From Planctomycetaceae bacterium UBA4732 (GTDB taxonomy: Bacteria; Planctomycetota; Planctomycetia; Gemmatales; Gemmataceae): DNA of 38,176 nucleotides. A program made the translations under genes and the position numbers. Under the pieces are notes generated by a model. That model searched no databases. It worked only from the letters and a program-made list of their open reading frames with translations, and had not been told where the DNA came from. The stretch covers positions 18,096-56,271 of the forward strand of contig DHJA01000082.1 of assembly GCA_002404095.1 (NCBI GenBank), in the 5' to 3' direction. Below, one piece after another: positions 1-9,800 of this stretch; position 1 is the first letter of the stretch; each line of letters begins with the position of its first letter.

Positions 1-1
1 C

Positions 2-49
2 CCGGTACTCCGGGGAGAGGGGAGCAAGCAAGAGAGCCCCGCCGAATAG
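2..49 (+). CDS. possible 3' end of an upstream gene (partial)
   Basis: One reading frame is open from the window edge and ends at a TAG at 47-49, giving a 15-residue tail (PVLRGEGSKQESPAE). The stop overlaps the ribosome binding site of the following ABC ATPase gene, the spacing expected inside an operon. In MacAB-type loci the gene ahead of the ATPase usually encodes the periplasmic adaptor (HlyD/MacA family), and such proteins often end in a low-complexity tail. Only 16 codons are visible, so both coding status and identity are guesses from context. Confidence 0.3.
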   Translation, partial: PVLRGEGSKQESPAE

Positions 50-60
50 GAGAACTGGCC

Positions 61-816
61 GTGGAATTGATCCGTCTCGACGACATCCGCAAGACCTACC
101 ATCTCGGCGAACTGGACGTGCCGGTGCTTAAAGGCGTGTCGTTGTCCATCGCCCGCGGTGAGATGGTGGCCTTGATGGGCCAGTCCGGTTCGGGCAAATC
201 AACGTTGATGAACATTCTGGGCTGCCTTGACCGGCCGACGAGCGGCAAATACTGGCTCGACGGCCAAGAAGTGTCCAAGCTAACGGCCGACCAGCGGGCC
301 GTCATTCGCAATAAAAAGATCGGTTTTGTCTTTCAGAGTTTTAACCTGCTCAACCGGACCAGCGCCCTCGACAACGTCATGATGCCGCTGGCTTACACGG
401 CGTCGAACCTCTCTGGCCGCGAGGCTCGGAAACGGGCCGAGGCGCTCCTCGACCGCGTCGGTTTGGGCGACCGCATCCACCATCACTCGTCGCAATTGTC
501 CGGCGGCCAGCAACAGCGCGTGGCCATCGCGCGCAGCCTCATCAACCGGCCTCCGCTGCTGTTCGCCGACGAACCGACCGGCAACCTCGACTCGCGCACC
601 AGCCGCGAAATACTGGAGATGTTTCAGGCGCTGGCCGCCGAGGAAAACATTACCATCGTGTTGGTGACGCACGACGCTGGCGTGGCCGGCTATGCTCAGC
701 GCGCTATCCGCATCCGCGACGGATTGATCGAGGCCGGCGCCTTCAACGATCCTGGGGCGGTGACGAGCGTCGGGCCGATTGCGTCCGATCCCGTGCAGAT
801 GGTCGCGCCGCACTGA
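61..816 (+). CDS. MacB/LolD-type ABC transporter ATP-binding protein
   Basis: This 251-residue protein is the nucleotide-binding subunit of an ABC exporter of the MacB/LolD group; it should hydrolyse ATP on the cytoplasmic face for the permease encoded next. All ATPase motifs are visible: Walker [10 protein letters not shown] near residue 40, Q-loop FQSFNLL near 91, signature LSGGQQQRV near 146, Walker [13 protein letters not shown] near 166, and the switch histidine in VTHD. Length is slightly above the usual 220-235 because of a C-terminal tail of about 25 residues. The start is GTG at 61, chosen because AGGAGA lies 7 nt upstream and homology begins there ([16 protein letters not shown]). 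The permease starts 79 nt downstream on the same strand. The substrate cannot be told from sequence; relatives export macrolides, lipoproteins or peptides. Confidence 0.93.
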   Translation: MELIRLDDIRKTYHLGELDVPVLKGVSLSIARGEMVALMGQSGSGKSTLMNILGCLDRPTSGKYWLDGQEVSKLTADQRAVIRNKKIGFVFQSFNLLNRTSALDNVMMPLAYTASNLSGREARKRAEALLDRVGLGDRIHHHSSQLSGGQQQRVAIARSLINRPPLLFADEPTGNLDSRTSREILEMFQALAAEENITIVLVTHDAGVAGYAQRAIRIRDGLIEAGAFNDPGAVTSVGPIASDPVQMVAPH

Positions 817-820
817 TTGG

Positions 821-865
821 TCCTATGGGACCTATAGGTCTTATAGGACCTTTAGATCCCATAAG
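821..865. repeat. TATAGG-type palindromic repeat, copy 1
   Basis: This stretch between the ABC ATPase and permease genes is built from variants of GGACCTATAGGTC and TTATAGGACC. It includes a perfect 12-bp palindrome at 829-840 (GACCTATAGGTC) and outer arms TATGGGA (824-830) and TCCCATA (857-863). The same theme recurs at 32839-32882. Sitting inside an operon, it could act as an RNA hairpin that adjusts expression of the permease relative to the ATPase; that role is inference. Confidence 0.7.
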
Positions 866-895
866 AACACAAAACCCCCAAAGGGGACCGCAGAT

Positions 896-2296
896 ATGTT
901 TTATCTTTTCCGCACTTTCAACATGGCCCTCAAGGCGCTGACGCGCAACGTCATGCGCACCGGCCTAACGACGCTGGGCGTCATCATGGGCGTAGCCGCC
1001 GTCATCGCCATCCGCGAGATCGGCCAGGGCGCCTCGCAGTCGATGCAGGAAACCATCGCCAGCATGGGTTCCAACATTATTCTGGTGCTGCCCGGCGCCG
1101 CCAACCCGCAAGGCGCCAGCACCGGCGCCGGCGGCGTCGTCTCTCTGACTCCCGACGACGCCCAGGCTCTTAACGACCCCGACCGCTGCCCGTCCATCGT
1201 CGCCGTCTGCCCCATTGTCCGCGTCCGGCTGCAAGTGGTTTACGGCAACAAGAACTGGCAGCCGAACACCACCTACGGCACCACCCCCGACTTCCTGTTC
1301 GTGCGCAACTGGAATACCCTCGCCGAGGGCATCCCCTTCGGCGACCAGGACGTAGCCAGTCAGGCGGAAGTCTGTCTGCTGGGGCAGACCGTCGTTAAGC
1401 AGTTGTTCGGCCCCAACGACTCGCCTGTCAATAAAGAGATTCGCATCAATAACAAGCCGTTTAAGGTGCTGGGCGTACTCAGCACTAAAGGCGCTAACAT
1501 GCTCGGTTCCGACCAAGACGACATCGTTCTGGCCCCGTGGACAACCGTTAAATTTAAGTTAGCCGGCCAGTCGGCTCAGGTGACTCAGCAGAGCGCCGCG
1601 ACCGCCAGCTCTTCGGGCAGTTCCGGCTATCAGGCCAACTCCCTGAATCAGCTCTACCCCAACACCGATTACGCCAGCCTTTACCCCGCCGCGTCGGCAA
1701 GCGAAACCGCCGACACGCCGTTGCCGGTGCGATTCGTGAACGTCGATCAGATTCTGGTGCAGGCGCGCGCGGCCGACGAGATACAGTCGGCCATCAAAGA
1801 GATTACCGATCTACTGCGGGAACGCCACCACATCCGGCCCGGCCAGGGCGAGGATTTTCAGATCCGCGATATGACCGAACTCAGCAACACGGCCAGTTCG
1901 CAGGGCAATCTGATGAGCCTCCTGTTGTTGGTGGTGGCCGGGATCGCGCTGCTGGTGGGCGGCGTGTTTGTCATGGCGATTATGCTGGTGTCGGTGACGG
2001 AACGGACGCGCGAGATCGGCCTGCGCATGGCGGTCGGCGCCCGGCCGCGCGACATCCTGATGCAGTTCTTGGTCGAGGCCGCCATGATGTGCATACTGGG
2101 CGGCATCGTCGGCGTCATCCTCGGGCGCACGTCTTCGGTGCTGGTCTGGTTCTTCCTGCACTGGCCAGTGGGCGTGTCGATTGAGACCATCATCGTGGCC
2201 GTCGGCATCTCGGCGGCGGTCGGCCTGATTTTCGGGTTCTACCCCGCATGGAAGGCGTCGCGGCTCGACCCCATTGATGCGCTTCGGTATGAATAA
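896..2296 (+). CDS. MacB-type ABC transporter permease
   Basis: This 466-residue membrane protein is the permease partner of the preceding ATPase, with MacB_PCD and FtsX-like domain architecture. The N-terminus carries the typical first membrane segment (LTTLGVIMGVAAVIAI, residues about 24-40) followed by the GQGASQSMQETIASMGSNII stretch common to MacB proteins. A periplasmic domain of roughly 300 residues contains a Ser/Gln-rich insert near residues 215-255. Three further membrane segments lie in the last 130 residues, with the ERTREIGLRMAVGARPRDI coupling region between them, and the protein ends in DPIDALRYE, a typical MacB ending. The frame is open upstream to 779, but that part would translate the intergenic repeat. 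ATG 896 has AAAGGGGA about 9 nt upstream and matches family starts. Confidence 0.92.
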   Translation: MFYLFRTFNMALKALTRNVMRTGLTTLGVIMGVAAVIAIREIGQGASQSMQETIASMGSNIILVLPGAANPQGASTGAGGVVSLTPDDAQALNDPDRCPSIVAVCPIVRVRLQVVYGNKNWQPNTTYGTTPDFLFVRNWNTLAEGIPFGDQDVASQAEVCLLGQTVVKQLFGPNDSPVNKEIRINNKPFKVLGVLSTKGANMLGSDQDDIVLAPWTTVKFKLAGQSAQVTQQSAATASSSGSSGYQANSLNQLYPNTDYASLYPAASASETADTPLPVRFVNVDQILVQARAADEIQSAIKEITDLLRERHHIRPGQGEDFQIRDMTELSNTASSQGNLMSLLLLVVAGIALLVGGVFVMAIMLVSVTERTREIGLRMAVGARPRDILMQFLVEAAMMCILGGIVGVILGRTSSVLVWFFLHWPVGVSIETIIVAVGISAAVGLIFGFYPAWKASRLDPIDALRYE

Positions 2297-2347
2297 GGTT
2301 CCTGCGGGGCTATTAGCCGTGTTTACGTTTCGCGGAAAGGTTCACCA

Positions 2348-2890
2348 ATGACGACCGGACGAATGACTCGGCAAGCGAGGGAAATCGCCGCGATGCCAGT
2401 GATCCTATCGAATATTCCGCCCGGATTTGATTGGGGATGGCACTCCCGCGAAGAACCTCGGATGCACTTGCAGGTGGTTGACCCGCGAACGTCCAAGGAA
2501 AAGTACAAGATATGGCTTGAAGCGCATGGCCGCCGTGTAATTGAGCCGGCTGGGCCAATCCGCAGCGGAGTATTAAAGACAATCACCACCGCGATCACGG
2601 AACATCGCCAGTTTATCGAAGATCGTTGGGTGCGGTTTATGATTCTTAATGGTTGGCTTGAGGCTCATTTGGCCGCCCCTCAAGTCACTTTGGTTGCTTA
2701 TCCAAGGACGCCCAACGCCTTTAATCGGCTTGTGGATTTGACCGGAGATTTGACGGAAAAGGAGGCCATGAAACTCACGGATCAGGACGTGGGTTTGTCG
2801 ATCGAAATGGCGTCGCTTCAAATCTGGCCGTGGAAACCGCCAGACGAATGGCAAGACCTTCGACTCTCCTCGCTTCTTTGGGAGAGCTAA
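2348..2890 (+). CDS. hypothetical protein
   Basis: A 180-residue ORF with ATG at 2348 preceded by GGAAAGG at a suitable distance. I do not recognise the family. It has no signal peptide, membrane segment or obvious catalytic motif; it is moderately charged with many Trp and Pro residues, and the C-terminal part (WPWKPPDEWQDLRLSSLLW) is aromatic. Base composition is visibly less G+C-rich than its neighbours and codon choice more relaxed, which may point to a lineage-specific or acquired gene. It lies 51 nt after the permease stop and ends only 9 nt before the rsgA stop on the opposite strand, so the two converge with almost no space. Coding status rests on ORF length, the ribosome binding site and lack of a better ORF on either strand. 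Confidence 0.65.
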   Translation: MTTGRMTRQAREIAAMPVILSNIPPGFDWGWHSREEPRMHLQVVDPRTSKEKYKIWLEAHGRRVIEPAGPIRSGVLKTITTAITEHRQFIEDRWVRFMILNGWLEAHLAAPQVTLVAYPRTPNAFNRLVDLTGDLTEKEAMKLTDQDVGLSIEMASLQIWPWKPPDEWQDLRLSSLLWES

Positions 2891-2899
2891 TGCAGACGA

Positions 2900-4069
2900 T
2901 CAGGAAGCGGTTTCCCCCGCGAATAATCCAAGATAACTGGTATATCTCGACTCGGTTATCCAGCGCCGCATCACGGCGCGCTTGACGGCGCAACGGTCTT
3001 CATGGGTATGGGTACAGTCGGGGAAAGCGCACAGCGCGACGAACGGCCGGAATTCCGCAAAAAAGCCCTCTACTTCCTCCGGTATCACGTCCCACAAGCC
3101 GAACTGCCGCACACCCGGCGTGTCCACCACCCACCCGCCGAAGTCCAAACGGATCAGTTCGGCCGTCGTCGTCGTGTGCTTGCCCTTCTGATTGACGCTG
3201 CTCACTTCGCGCACGCGCAGCCCCAATTCCGGCTGAATGACGTTGAGCAACGAGGATTTGCCCACGCCGCTCTGTCCGGTGAACACCGTTTCGCTCTCGC
3301 GCAGCCTTTCGCGCAGCCGTGTAACGCCGGTCCCCGCCGACGCGCTGGTTAGGAACGTTGGCACACCCAGCTGACTGTACATTCCGATCAATGGTTGATA
3401 ATCCACCGGATCAACAAGGTCAGCCTTGTTCAAACAAAGGATCGGCCGAATGCCGCCCTGCTCGGCGCTGGCGAGGTAACGGTCGATCAGGTGAGGCTTC
3501 AGGTCCGGCTCGACCAGCGACAACACGAATACAACTTGATCGACGTTGGCAACCTGAACGTGTTCCCGCCCGCGCGAAGCCCGGGTCAGAATGCCGTGCC
3601 GCGGCTCAACGCGCTCGATGACGCCCTCCACGGTCGCCGCGTCCGTTCCGCCTTCGACGGCCGCCGCCTTGACCGCCGGCCCCGCCGGCAGGAACCACAC
3701 GCGGTCGCCGGTCGTGACGATGTTGCGCTCGTCGGTGGCCAACGTGCGCAGCACGCGCCGCACGACGCAGCGGAATTGCCGGCCGTCCTCCGTCTCGACC
3801 ACGCTGTATAGGCCATGCACGCGCAACACACGGCCGGGCCGAGCTGCCGTTTCGTCCACGGACGGCATGGACGAGGCTTCCGCTGGCGCCTCGTCCTGAA
3901 TGATGGTACGGCGCCGCGATAGGTCGCCCTTGGCGCGAATGCGTTCGTCTTGGACCGTGGCGTCTTCGGCGAAGCCGTGTTCCTGGTAGCCGCGCGTCCA
4001 TTGCTGAGGGCGCGGCGGCTTGGAACGGTTCTTCCGCATATCGACGCGCACTTTTTTCTTCTTCGCCAT
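2900..4069 (-). CDS. rsgA: ribosome small subunit-dependent GTPase RsgA
   Basis: RsgA (YjeQ/EngC) is a circularly permuted GTPase that binds the 30S subunit late in assembly and leaves on GTP hydrolysis. The permuted motif order is visible: G4 (LCLNKADL), then G1/P-loop (GQSGVGKSS), then G3 (VVDTPG), followed by a C-terminal zinc knuckle CAFPDCTHTHEDRC. The OB-fold precedes the GTPase part. The protein is 389 residues, longer than the usual 290-350, because of a Lys/Arg-rich N-terminal extension of about 75 residues starting MAKKKKVRVDMRKNRSK, plus an Ala/Gly-rich insert in the OB region. ATG 4069 was preferred over the open extension to 4117 because the extra residues run through an intergenic repeat and the Lys-rich start resembles other planctomycete RsgA starts. 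It is divergent from the TPR gene and convergent with the hypothetical gene. Confidence 0.95.
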   Translation of the reverse strand: MAKKKKVRVDMRKNRSKPPRPQQWTRGYQEHGFAEDATVQDERIRAKGDLSRRRTIIQDEAPAEASSMPSVDETAARPGRVLRVHGLYSVVETEDGRQFRCVVRRVLRTLATDERNIVTTGDRVWFLPAGPAVKAAAVEGGTDAATVEGVIERVEPRHGILTRASRGREHVQVANVDQVVFVLSLVEPDLKPHLIDRYLASAEQGGIRPILCLNKADLVDPVDYQPLIGMYSQLGVPTFLTSASAGTGVTRLRERLRESETVFTGQSGVGKSSLLNVIQPELGLRVREVSSVNQKGKHTTTTAELIRLDFGGWVVDTPGVRQFGLWDVIPEEVEGFFAEFRPFVALCAFPDCTHTHEDRCAVKRAVMRRWITESRYTSYLGLFAGETAS

Positions 4070-4088
4070 GCGCCACCGGCTGTCTTTA

Positions 4089-4147
4089 GTGTGGGTCACT
4101 CGCTCCGCGAGTGACATTCGTGTGGGTAGCTCGCACCGCGAGCGACC
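4089..4147. repeat. tandem GTGTGGGT...CTCGC..GCGAG palindromic repeat
   Basis: Two adjacent units of about 30 bp share the pattern GTGTGGGT, then a stem-loop, then GAC. In the first unit the arms are GTCACTCGC (4095-4103) and GCGAGTGAC (4107-4115) with a 3-nt loop. In the second they are GCTCGC (4129-4134) and GCGAGC (4138-4143). The arms differ between units but both stay self-complementary, which suggests selection on structure or spread of a palindromic element. It lies in the divergent rsgA/TPR intergenic region. Confidence 0.7.
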
Positions 4148-4189
4148 TTGTACTTAATGGATCGCCGATTTCGCAGACGACTTTTCCCG

Positions 4190-4218
4190 TTGAGAGCAAA
4201 CGCGCGTTCACTTATAAT
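4190..4218 (+). promoter_or_regulatory. sigma-70-type promoter for the TPR gene
   Basis: TTGAGA (4190-4195) and TATAAT (4213-4218) are separated by 17 nt, an almost perfect vegetative promoter. Transcription would start near 4225, giving a leader of about 60 nt before ATG 4285. This is the best consensus promoter in the window, inferred from sequence only. Confidence 0.6.
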
Positions 4219-4284
4219 GCCGAGGTAAGTCAGCGGAGGCAAGCCATCGCTTGCATTCGCTCCCGTTGCGGACGAGGGAGCCCC

Positions 4285-5241
4285 ATGAGCGCGGCCACGA
4301 TTGATGGTCTGTTTCAGAAGGCGCGATTAGCCATCGAAGAGCGCGATTGGCCCACCGCCAAAATGATGTACCTCCAAGCGTTGGGCCTTAAATCGGACAT
4401 GCCGGATGTCCATTATGGTTTGGCGACCGTCTACTTCCAGCTGCGCGAATTAACCAGCGCGGCCCACCATTTCAAGGAAGTGACGCGGCTGGACCCCCAG
4501 CGCGTCGGTGCGTTCGTCAATCTCGGCGCGGTCCTCAACCTGCTCGACCAACTCGACGATGCGATTGTCGCGCTGCGGCGCAGCATTCAACTCGACGGCA
4601 AGCGCGTCGAGGGATATTACAATCTCGGCCTGGTCTATCGCCGTAAGGGCCAGACGGACCTGGCCATTCAGTCCTACCGGGAGGCTCTGCGTCTTAATCC
4701 TCGCATGGCGGACGCGCACCTGAATCTGGGAAATTTGCTATTCGAAAAAGAGCAATTCCGGCAGGCGCAAAACCACTACGAGGAGGCGTTGAAGCTGCGG
4801 CCCGGTTGGGAAAAAGCACAGGACGGATTGCGAGCGGCTAAGGACGAAGGATTTTTGGGGGAAAACAAGGGGTCGGCGTCTTCGAGCACGAACCTTGGGT
4901 CAAGCGGCCGGATCGTCAAGAGTGGCAGCGGTGTTCTCGATCAGGCGGTGGACCCGACGGTCCACGCGACGCTGCTGACGAACCTTCACCAGGGGACCAT
5001 CGACTCGATGGACGCCAGCCGGCTGGTTCAGCAGATCCTCGAAAAGGAAGTGGAGCCGTCCATCAAGGAATTGTCCAATTGCCTGCTGTACGCCGGTGGC
5101 GGCGGTGGAGGCGACTTCGAGGAGTGCGCGAAGAAATTTGAGGCCGCGGCCCAGCACATGCGCGACATGCAGTCCGCCCTCGGTCGGCGCATGGCCAAAC
5201 TCCGCGAACTTCAGAACCAGTTTCCTTCCGACGAAAAGTAA
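4285..5241 (+). CDS. TPR-repeat protein
   Basis: A 318-residue protein whose first 180 residues form about five tetratricopeptide repeats; recognisable units include DVHYGLATVYFQLRELTSAA, the repeat with VNLGAVLNLLDQLDDAI, and EGYYNLGLVYRRKGQTDLAI. TPRs are protein-binding scaffolds. The C-terminal 130 residues are not TPR: a Ser-rich linker leads to a helical segment with a Gly run (YAGGGGGGDFEEC) and a likely coiled coil at the end. There is no signal peptide, so it is probably cytoplasmic. The frame is open back to 4111, but ATG 4285 is preferred because the TATAAT promoter and intergenic repeat lie upstream and the TPR region begins right after it; GAGGGAG sits upstream as ribosome binding site. 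Its partner is unknown. Confidence 0.85.
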   Translation: MSAATIDGLFQKARLAIEERDWPTAKMMYLQALGLKSDMPDVHYGLATVYFQLRELTSAAHHFKEVTRLDPQRVGAFVNLGAVLNLLDQLDDAIVALRRSIQLDGKRVEGYYNLGLVYRRKGQTDLAIQSYREALRLNPRMADAHLNLGNLLFEKEQFRQAQNHYEEALKLRPGWEKAQDGLRAAKDEGFLGENKGSASSSTNLGSSGRIVKSGSGVLDQAVDPTVHATLLTNLHQGTIDSMDASRLVQQILEKEVEPSIKELSNCLLYAGGGGGGDFEECAKKFEAAAQHMRDMQSALGRRMAKLRELQNQFPSDEK

Positions 5242-5321
5242 CTCCAGGCAGACGCTCCTACGGTTGCGGATCGTCTTGGCGGCGGTTATCGTAAGAGATG
5301 TCGCCGACCGAGGAGCCTGCC

Positions 5322-6770
5322 ATGAACCTGCACGAAGAATTGTTGAAATACCGCACGCGCCGTCAGTTCTTCCGCGACTGCGGCGTCGGCGTGGGTTCGA
5401 TGGGATTGGCGTCGCTGTTGAACGAGCGCCTATTCGCCGCTCCGGCTGCCGCCGACGATCCCTTGGCGCCGAAAAAGCCTCATTTCGCGGCCAAGGCCAA
5501 GAGCATCATCTACCTTCACATGGCGGGCGCCCCGTCCACGCTCGACCTTTTCGACTACAAGCCCAAGCTCCAGGAACTCAGCGGTCAACCTTGCCCCGAC
5601 TCGTATCTCAAAGGGCAACAATTCGCCTTCATCAAGGGCCATCCTAAGCTGCTCGGCACTCCACATAAGTTCGCCAAATATGGGACATCCGGACAGGAAA
5701 TATCCGAAGTTCTACCCCACCTGCAGACCGTGGCCGACGAGTTGTGCATCGTCCGTTCGATGTACACCGAGCAATTCAATCACGCGCCGGCCCAGCTCTT
5801 CGTCCACACTGGTTCGGCGCGTCTCGGCCGGCCAGGCATGGGATCATGGCTGTCCTACGGCCTCGGCACCGAGAACCACAATCTGCCGAGTTTCTGCGTA
5901 TTAGTATCCGGCACGGCCGCGCCAGACGGCGGCGCGTCGCTGTGGGGCAGCGCTTTCTTGCCGACGATCCATCAAGGTATTCAGCTGCGGTCGCAGGGCG
6001 ATCCGGTGCTATTTTTGTCCAATCCTGACGGCATGGATGCGGCCGGCCGGCGACAGTCATTGGATACGCTTCAGGCGCTCAACCAGCTCCAGTCCGACGC
6101 CATTGGCGACCCCGAAGTCCTGACGCGCATCGCGCAATACGAGTTGGCTTACCGGATGCAGACCAGCGTACCCGAAGTGATGGACATTTCAAAGGAGACA
6201 AAAGAGACCCACGAAATGTACGGCGTCAAGCCGGGGCAAAAGGCGTTCGCCAACAACTGCCTCCTCGCCCGCCGGCTGGTGGAAAGCGGCGTGCGCTTCG
6301 TGCAGCTGTATCATTGGGGTTGGGACAACCACGGCGAGTCGAAGGCCGGCGACTTGCGCTACGGCATGGTGGATCGCTGCAAAGAGACGGACCAGCCTGT
6401 AGCCGCGCTTATCAAGGACTTAAAACGGCGCGGCCTGCTCGATCACACGCTCGTCGTCTGGGGCGGCGAATTCGGCCGGACCCCAATGAATGAGGAGCGC
6501 AACGGCTCGAAGTGGCTGGGCCGCGACCACCATCAACACACTTTCACGATCTGGATGGCCGGCGGCGGCGCCAAAGCGGGCGTCACGCATGGCACGACTG
6601 ACGAACTGGGTTACTATGTCGCCGAGAACGGCGTCCATGTCCACGACCTTCAGGCGACGCTGCTGCACCTGATGGGCATGGACCATGAAAAGTTGACGTA
6701 CCGGTCGCAGGGCCGCGACTACCGGCTGACCGACGTACACGGCAAGGTGGTCAAGGAAATCCTCGCCTAA
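5322..6770 (+). CDS. DUF1501 domain protein, Tat-exported
   Basis: This 482-residue protein belongs to the DUF1501 family, abundant in Planctomycetota and related to the sulfatase/alkaline phosphatase fold. The N-terminus has a twin-arginine signal with [11 protein letters not shown] (Arg13-Arg14) followed by a short hydrophobic stretch, so it should be exported folded. Family landmarks include [51 protein letters not shown], and the closing [22 protein letters not shown]1501 genes are usually paired with a DUF1549/DUF1553 cytochrome-type gene; none is next to this one. ATG 5322 is chosen over 5298 because GAGGAG lies about 8 nt upstream and the Tat motif is then near the start. Molecular function in this family is not established. 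Confidence 0.92.
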   Translation: MNLHEELLKYRTRRQFFRDCGVGVGSMGLASLLNERLFAAPAAADDPLAPKKPHFAAKAKSIIYLHMAGAPSTLDLFDYKPKLQELSGQPCPDSYLKGQQFAFIKGHPKLLGTPHKFAKYGTSGQEISEVLPHLQTVADELCIVRSMYTEQFNHAPAQLFVHTGSARLGRPGMGSWLSYGLGTENHNLPSFCVLVSGTAAPDGGASLWGSAFLPTIHQGIQLRSQGDPVLFLSNPDGMDAAGRRQSLDTLQALNQLQSDAIGDPEVLTRIAQYELAYRMQTSVPEVMDISKETKETHEMYGVKPGQKAFANNCLLARRLVESGVRFVQLYHWGWDNHGESKAGDLRYGMVDRCKETDQPVAALIKDLKRRGLLDHTLVVWGGEFGRTPMNEERNGSKWLGRDHHQHTFTIWMAGGGAKAGVTHGTTDELGYYVAENGVHVHDLQATLLHLMGMDHEKLTYRSQGRDYRLTDVHGKVVKEILA

Positions 6771-6774
6771 GACA

Positions 6775-6852
6775 AAGATCTCACGCAAAGGCGCAAAGGC
6801 GCAAAGAAGACCGAATACCTCTTTGCGCCTTTGCGCCTTTGCGTGAGATCTT
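6775..6852. repeat. 33-bp perfect inverted repeat (CGCAAAGGCGCAAAG type)
   Basis: Arms at 6775-6807 and 6820-6852 are perfect reverse complements over 33 bp around a 12-nt loop. Each arm contains internal tandem copies of GCGCAAAG. It begins 4 nt after the DUF1501 stop and ends 34 nt before the rhamnosidase start, so a transcript through it would form a very stable hairpin. No T-run follows, so it is not a classic intrinsic terminator. Its size and lack of coding suggest a palindromic repeat element or tiny non-autonomous element. Confidence 0.85.
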
Positions 6853-6886
6853 GCATTCTTGAACGCCATTCTCGGGAGACCCCCCC

Positions 6887-9800
6887 ATGTGTACACAATG
6901 CCTCATCCTCCTCTTGGCGACCGCCCTGCCGTCGGCGGGCATGGCGCCGGACGATCTACGTTGCGAATACCTCAGTGATCCTCTCGGTATCGACGTAATA
7001 AAACCGCGCCTCAGCTGGAAACTCCGACCGACGAACGCGGCGGCGCGCGGCCTGGCGCAGAGCGCCTATCAAATTCTCGTGGCCGGCGACGATGAGACGC
7101 TTGCCACCGATAAAGGCGACTTGTGGGATTCGGGAAAGGTGGAATCGGATCGGTCGATCCACGTCGAATATGGCGGCGCGGCTTTGAAGTCCCATAAGCG
7201 CTGCCATTGGAAAGTACGCGTCTGGGACGAAGCGGGCCAGCCCTCAGCGTGGAGCAAGCCGGCGCTTTGGACGATGGGTCTGCTCCATCCCGCGGACTGG
7301 AAAGCCGAATGGATCGGCCTCGACGGCGAAAACGAACTCTCCGCGCTCAAGTCCGCTCAGTGGGTCTGGTTCCCGGAAGGCAATCCCGCCGTCGGCGCAC
7401 CCATCGCCACGCGCTATTTCCGTAGTACGGTAGCGTTGCCGGGAGATCGGCGGATCGTTCGGGCCGTCTGCACCATCGCGGCGGACAATGAGTTCACCTT
7501 GTATGTCAATGGTAGGAAAGCCGGCGCCGGCAACAATTGGAGTCTGCCAACCGAAATCGACGCGGCGAACCTGTTGCGACCGGGGAAGAACGTTATTGCC
7601 GTCGTTGGCGTGAACACTGCCTCTCCTACCGTGACGGCCGAACACAACCCGGCGGGGTTGATCGCCGCGTTGCGCATAGAGTTCGACAAAGGCGATCCGT
7701 TAATGGTGTCAACGGACGAAAAATGGCGCGCTTCCGACAAAGCGGTTGCGGCCTGGGAAACGGCCGGATTCGACGACGCCGCATGGCCGGCCGCAAAGGC
7801 GTTAGGCGCCTACGGAATGGCGCCTTGGGGCGAAGTGGGCGCCACGGAGCATCGCCGTTTGCCCGCGCGGATGCTTCGCCGCGAGTTTGCGGCCGAAAAG
7901 CCGGTCAAACATGCGACCGCCTCCGTCTGTGGTCTCGGCTTCTTCGACCTCTACGTCAACGGCCGGCTCATCGGCGACCAGCTAATGAATCCGGCCCTCA
8001 CCGGCTACGACCGCCGCGATCTATATGTCACCTTCGATGTAACGCCCGAACTGCGTCGCGGCGCCAACGCCGTCGGCGTAGTGCTGGCCAACGGCCGCTT
8101 CTTCGCGCCGCGCGTCAAGTACCCCGTGCCTACAAACACCTATGGCTACCCGAAATTGCTCTTTCAGCTGCGCCTGGAGTACGCCGATGGTTCCGTCGAG
8201 ACGGTGTTGAGCGACAAAAACTGGAAGCAGACGACGGACGGCCCCGTCCGGGCGAACAACGAGTACGATGGCGAAGAGTACGACGCACGTAAGGAAATGC
8301 CCGGTTGGTCGCAGCCGGGTTTCGACGATTCCAAGTGGCGGCCGGTCCAGATGGTGCAGGCGCCGGGCGGCGCCCTGGAAGCGCAGATGATTGAACCCAT
8401 CCGCGTCACGGAGGTCTTAAAGCCGGTCGCCGTAACGAACCCGCGTCCCGGCGTTTTCGTCGTGGACTTCGGCCAAGCGTTTTACGGTGTACCTCGGCTG
8501 AAGGTACACGGGCCGGCCGGAACGCGCGTTTCGATGCACACGACGTTTAACGTCAACCACGACGGCTTGGTCAACGGCGCCAACGACCGCAGCGCACGCA
8601 ACTCCGACACTTACACGCTCAAAGGCGGCGGCGAAGAAGTCTGGAACCCGCGCTTCACCGGCAACGCCACACGGTTCGTTCAGGTCGAGGGCTTTCCGGG
8701 CAAGCCGACAGCCGAGAACTTCGAGGGTCTCGTAGTACACACCGACTTCGAGTCGGTCGGCCAGTTTGTCTGCTCGAACGACCTCATCAACAAGATTTAC
8801 AGCAACGCCCGCTGGGGCACGCGCATGCAGAATCGTAGCGTGCCGATGGAACCCGACCGCGATGAGCGTATGCCGTGGTCGGGCCACCCGGCCAAGACCT
8901 CCGAGAGTGAGGGCTACGCCTTTAACGTCGCCCGCTTCTACGATCATTTTCTGCACAATTACCGCGTCCACCAAGCGAAGGACGGCAGCCTTCAGGAGAT
9001 ATTGCCGCCTTACTGGACCTTTAATAGCAAGGATATTGTTTGGCCGAGCGTCGTCACCATCATTCCCGACTGGTATCACGACTTCTACGGCGACGAGCGC
9101 ATCTTATCGGACAATTACGAGTGCATGAAGCGCTTTACGCTCTTTCACGAAAAGACCTATCAGAAGCCGGATTACACAATCGACTACTGTAATTACGGCG
9201 ATTGGGTCGATTCGTCATGGCTCAAAGATTCCGACGACAAGCGAACCACCTCGCGGCCGCTGATCTCAACCGCCTATTACTATCACAATTGTCGCATTGT
9301 CGCCCACGCCGCCCGGCTGCTCGGCAAGACGGAGGACGCGAAAACTTTTGATGCGCTGGCGGAAAAAGTCAAAGAAGGGTTTAATAAGCGCTTTTTCAAC
9401 CCGAAGACAGACAAGTACGAGAGCGAAACGCAGGCGTCGTATGTGTTCCCGTTGGCGTTCGGCCTGGTGCCGGAGGACCACAAGGCCGCCGTCGTCGCTC
9501 ACTTGGTCGATGAGATTTTGGTCCGCCACAAGGGTCATGCGTCGGTGGGCTTGGTCGGGATGCAATGGTTTATGAAAGTGTTGACCGACGCCGGCCGGCC
9601 CGATGTGGCCTACGCCGTCGCCGCGCAAACGACGAAACCGAGTTGGGGCTACATGGTTTCCAAGGGCGCGACGACGGTTTGGGAGCGCTGGGACACCGAC
9701 GTACAGGACGGCGGTATGAACGGCGAGAGCCAGAAGATTCTCTCGGGCAATCTGGAGGCGTGGCTGTACCAGACGCTGGGCGGCATCAATTACGACCCAG

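Noticed and set aside
6775..6852. Intrinsic terminator of the DUF1501 gene
   Set aside because: The stem is far longer than usual and no T-run follows; better described as an inverted repeat that might end transcripts as a side effect.
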